Made by a program: the position numbers and the translations under genes. Positions 60,731-64,000 of a stretch of 64,000 bases of DNA are shown here, piece by piece (the stretch's first letter is position 1; each line of letters begins with the position of its first letter). Source of the stretch: Capillidium heterosporum (Eukaryota > Entomophthoromycota > Entomophthoromycetes > Entomophthorales > Capillidiaceae); assembly GCA_016630905.1 (NCBI GenBank), contig WBMQ01000011.1:992001-1056000 (forward strand), read 5' to 3'. The notes under the pieces are model-generated. The model had not been told where the DNA came from. It did no database searches and saw nothing but the letters and a program-made list of their open reading frames with translations.

Positions 60731-61411
60731 ACTGGCAAGCCACTTTAATAAAGTACACTTGTCTGTATAAAGCTACATATGCAGCTTTTATTTTCATGCT
60801 AAATAAGTTGAACATTAGACATTTTCTATTTACTATATTTTGCAATTTTTAGCCCGGACGGCAAAGAATGTACCATTTCAATATAGTATAAATCGATTCA
60901 ACATATACATAATTCAAGTTGGTCAATTAGCAAATACTATATATATTAACTCAGTCTAATAACTAATTTTGTAGAGGTCTGTTTATAGTTTTCGCTTATA
61001 GGAACACTTTTTTACTTGTTGCATAGAGAATCCTTGAGAACCAGAGAGAGGAAAAGGTTATCACATCGTATATTAGTTTAATACTATATTTGGTGAGTGT
61101 CACTAGTATCCACACATACTTCTAGTAAAGTATGTGATCTTTGACAATATATTCTCCATCTAAATGACGTCGTTTAGAAAATTTTCATTGTAAATAACCA
61201 AGATTTTCATCTAATGGACAACTTTTGTGAGGTCATACTTAACTTTACAATTCATGAATAGGTTACGCATTTAAATGATGAAACTAGCCATTTAGAAGGT
61301 TTTGTTCTAGCTCAAAAATATAAGACTGATGTTGATGAATCCTTCCCTTCAAGATTACGACTTTTAAGACGTGGCTATACAAACCCAGGTTCTTTTCAAA
61401 GAAGATAGCAA
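60731..61411. other. Spacer between the elongase and the second NRAMP copy
   Basis: AT-rich, no frame of note. The N-terminal coding part found in the intact NRAMP gene (first about 50 codons) has no clear counterpart here. Confidence 0.5.
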
Positions 61412-62913
61412 ATGGATGGTTTTGGGAATTCTAATCAGCTAAGCTTGAGTGCCAACTTGCTTGAAGAGGGCTTCTCATGGAGACGGTTTTGGACTTTCTG
61501 TGGGCCTGGTTGGTTAATGTATTTTACAGTTCTAAATGTATCTAACTTTTACGATATTCTTAAACATCTAGGTCAATAGCATATTTAGATCCAGGGAATT
61601 TGGAATCTGATCTCCAAGCAGCTGCTCTATGTGGCAACAGGTAAGATTAGCCCCTTTTCATTTGACTAAAGTTTATTAGATTGTTATGGATTTTACTTTG
61701 GGCTCACATACTAGGGCCTTTTAATCCAAAATTTGGCTTCCCAGCTAGGAGTAACTACTGGAAAGAATCTAGCCCATCACATAAGACATAGGTACCCTGC
61801 TTGGATTGCCACTATTTTATGGCTGATGTGTGAACTAGCCATCATTGGTTCTGATATTCAAGAAGTTGTAGGAACAGCCATTGCACTACAAATCCTTTTC
61901 AAATTCCCTCTTTGGTTAGGAGTAATTGTTGCTGCCTTTGATACTTTTGTTTTCCTCCTGTTGCACCGCTTTGGTATGAAGAAATTGGAAATTTTCTTCA
62001 TAATTTTGATCGCTACTATGGCTTCCTGCTTTGTAGCTTCTATGGTCCTAGCCAAACCACATTTGCCTTCGATAGTCGAAGGCTTAGTCATTCCCACTGT
62101 ACCCAGATATGCTGCAGTCCAAGCGGTTGCTATGGTTGGTGCCATCATCATGCCCCATAACATCTTCTTGCACTCAGCCCTCGTCGCCGAACGTAAGGAT
62201 ATTGACCGAGTAAACCCATCCAAGCGTGATGTCAAGTTGGCCAATTGGTATTTCTTTATCGAATCTGCCTTAGCATTATCAGTCTCCTTCTTTATTAACC
62301 TTTCCATAATGGTTGTCTTTGCCCAAGTCTTTTACTACTCGAATAACAGCCAGCCCCAGTCTGACGTAGGATTAGCAGACGCTGCTGAAGCTTTATCATC
62401 AGTTCTGGGAGATAACGCCAAGTACCTATGGGCAGTTGGACTGTTAGCTTCCGGGACAGTCATCCACCATGACCTGGAACTTTAGCAGGCCAGTACGTCA
62501 TGGAGGGATTCTGGAACTTCAATATTAAGGCTTGGCAGCGCGTCGCTCTTACACGATCGGTAGCTCTCATACCCTCGATGCTGGTAGCTGTACTTGCCAA
62601 TGACTATCTGGACATGTTAGGGGAATACCTCAACGCACTTCAATCACTCCAACTTCCCTTCGCTCTGATTCCGCTACTGGTCTTGTCTTCCGATGAAAAA
62701 ATCATGGGTAGTATGTTTGTCCTTGGCAAAAATTACCAACGCGCCTACACCTTTGCTACAGTTGTCTTACTTGCTTTTAATGGATTTTTGGTCGGCCACC
62801 TGGTTATGGAGCAAATTGAGCATTTCAAAAACTCTTGGGTGTTGGCACTGGTAGGCTCCCTTACAGCACTTGCCTATATTGGGTTTATAATCAAGCTAGT
62901 AAGGCATAAGTAG
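61412..62913 (+). pseudogene. Second NRAMP copy, inverted relative to the first, three +1 changes
   Basis: It has the same three-exon structure as 57481-59135: exon 1 61412-61518, exon 2 61572-61640, exon 3 61680-62913. Introns 1 (53 nt) and 2 (39 nt) and exon 2 (69 nt) are identical to the other copy. Exon 3 is 1,234 nt against 1,231 nt: one extra base each at about 61713, 62453-62455 and 62475. Corrected, it retains DPGN and MPHN and ends in KLVRHK like its partner. Stretches of complete identity alternate with diverged patches (for example 61885-62030 and beyond 62345). The N-terminus is shorter. Either a young pseudogene or a gene with assembly errors. Confidence 0.85.
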
Positions 62914-63321
62914 ATGTCTATCCCTTTCGAGGCTAAAATTAGATGAGAGTGGCGGATAGGTTTTCAAGTTAAAACTATGTAGAATAATGAACTACTATCC
63001 AAGATAATAAATTACATAGTCAATATTGTTTATATATTGATTTTTTCATCGACCTGGCGTGTTAAAGCTGAGTTTAGATAGCTGGCATTTAGTGAGGACC
63101 AGTACCACAAGAGAAGGCTGCAACATGTATCGTTTATATTCTTATATAAGGAAAAGGATATATGAAATCGTATAATAGAAATGCTGTGGTTGGTCTTAAA
63201 ACTAACAAATGAAAAGGCTTGAAGCAAAATAAATTCTGAAACTGCGCTTTGATAATCCATATCAGCTATTTGTTTAGTAAAAAGAATCTCTTTTACTAGC
63301 AAGTTTAACAAGAATCGTGTT
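62914..63321. other. Short spacer
   Basis: The 3' flank of the NRAMP copy and promoter of the gene at 63322. A minus-strand frame (63030-63371) appears to be a shadow. Confidence 0.5.
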
Positions 63322-64000
63322 ATGAATGAAGCTTTTTTAGCAAAGAGTGACTCAAATGGCGAATACGACAACCTAGGATTAAGATTAAAGACTATTAAAA
63401 TCGATTATATTCCTATCGACACAAATGCTTTGATACCTCAACATAGTTTCGAACGCAACTCAGAACACTTGAAAAACACTTTTGATTCTGATAATGAAGG
63501 TATGAATTTATAAAAGAACCAATATTTTAATAAATTTAGACAAGCCTGAGGATACATTTATTAGAAGATTTCATCTTGATTTTCTCTTACCGGAAGACGG
63601 ATCTAAAACAAATAAAAGTGGGCTATTTATTTCAATTTATCATTTACTTACTCGACACAGAAAGCAATCAGGAAGATAGTGGCAAGTACAAATTACGAAA
63701 ACGCAACCCACTTTCGTTACATCCGTACACAATGGAGGATTGGTTTGATCCAAGGTCTAAAGTCCCAATCAATGCAGATTTTCGATTTTACAAGAAGCTT
63801 ATTGACAGAAGCTCAAATGCACCGATCAGAGATGGCGAAGAAAGCGATCCAGAGTTTGAACCAATTGAAGCTACACCTGCTATACCGATTTTACCGACTC
63901 AGATCGAATCGTTAGACCTAGATACAGAATTTATTGAGCTTAGAAAAGATCATGTTGAAGTTGCTAAGAAACGAAGACGCGTAGTTAGTACTAATAGAGA
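63322..64000 (+). CDS. Probable MMS22/Mus7-family genome-stability protein, 3' partial
   Basis: ATG 63322 opens exon 1 (to about 63502). An intron with GTATGA...TTTAG leads to exon 2 (about 63540-63629), and a second intron (GTGGGC...CACAG) to exon 3 (63662 to the window edge), all in phase. Exon 3 carries YKLRKRNPLSLHPYTMEDW, which resembles the N-terminal 'LR-R-x-x-QLHPY' signature of Mms22/Mus7 proteins, adaptors of a cullin ubiquitin ligase acting at stalled replication forks. The rest is acidic and disordered. Only about 190 residues are visible, so the family call rests on one motif. The second donor (AGTGGGC) is weak. Confidence 0.5.

Noticed and set aside
1-64000. CRISPR arrays, operons or bacterial regulatory sites
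   Set aside because: The genes have spliceosomal introns and eukaryotic families; no direct-repeat arrays are visible.

Overview
This is nuclear DNA from a eukaryote, most likely a fungus. Genes are split by short introns, mostly about 35-90 nt, with GT...AG ends and CTAAC-type branch sites. The proteins have familiar fungal relatives (FES1, ESF2, DCP2, CDC45, an ELYS-type nucleoporin, an SMP-domain tether, a PiT phosphate permease, NRAMP). CTG sits at conserved leucines, so the standard code fits. Genes are moderately GC-rich and the spacers strongly AT-rich. I cannot name the species; gene-rich islands among decayed families and a piggyBac element suggest an early-diverging fungus, which is inference.

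Layout. 1-5.8 kb: a lipid-transfer SMP protein (5' end cut off) and an ELYS-like nucleoporin. 5.8-18 kb: gene-poor, with an F-box relic and a small duplicated family of membrane proteins. 18.2-20.4 kb: a complete but decayed piggyBac element with TTAA target sites. 22.3-35 kb: housekeeping island with a mitochondrial-type EF-P, a TRAIP-like RING protein plus a relic of a second copy, DCP2, FES1, ESF2 and a secreted GH31 alpha-glucosidase. 35.6-43.4 kb: a cluster of F-box/leucine-rich genes and pseudogenes. 44.3-48.4 kb: a coiled-coil protein and CDC45, divergent. 50.8-52.3 kb: phosphate permease. 53.9-57.1 kb: two more F-box relics. 57.5-62.9 kb: two NRAMP copies in inverted orientation around an ELO elongase. 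63.3 kb to the end: the start of a probable MMS22-family gene.

How the genes relate. Most are independent cell-maintenance genes: mRNA decapping (DCP2), ribosome biogenesis (ESF2), Hsp70 nucleotide exchange (FES1), replication and repair (CDC45, TRAIP-like, MMS22-like), nutrient and metal transport (PiT, NRAMP) and lipid handling (SMP, ELO). No operon-like logic is expected. FES1/ESF2 and coiled-coil/CDC45 are divergent pairs sharing short promoters.

The most unusual observation is that five otherwise open genes (SMP tether, ELYS, an F-box gene, the phosphate permease and the ELO elongase) each change reading frame once, always in the +1 sense (one extra base). The second NRAMP copy carries three more +1 changes. 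Ten other genes are clean. Assembly insertion errors are the simplest explanation; programmed +1 frameshifting is the interesting alternative and is testable.
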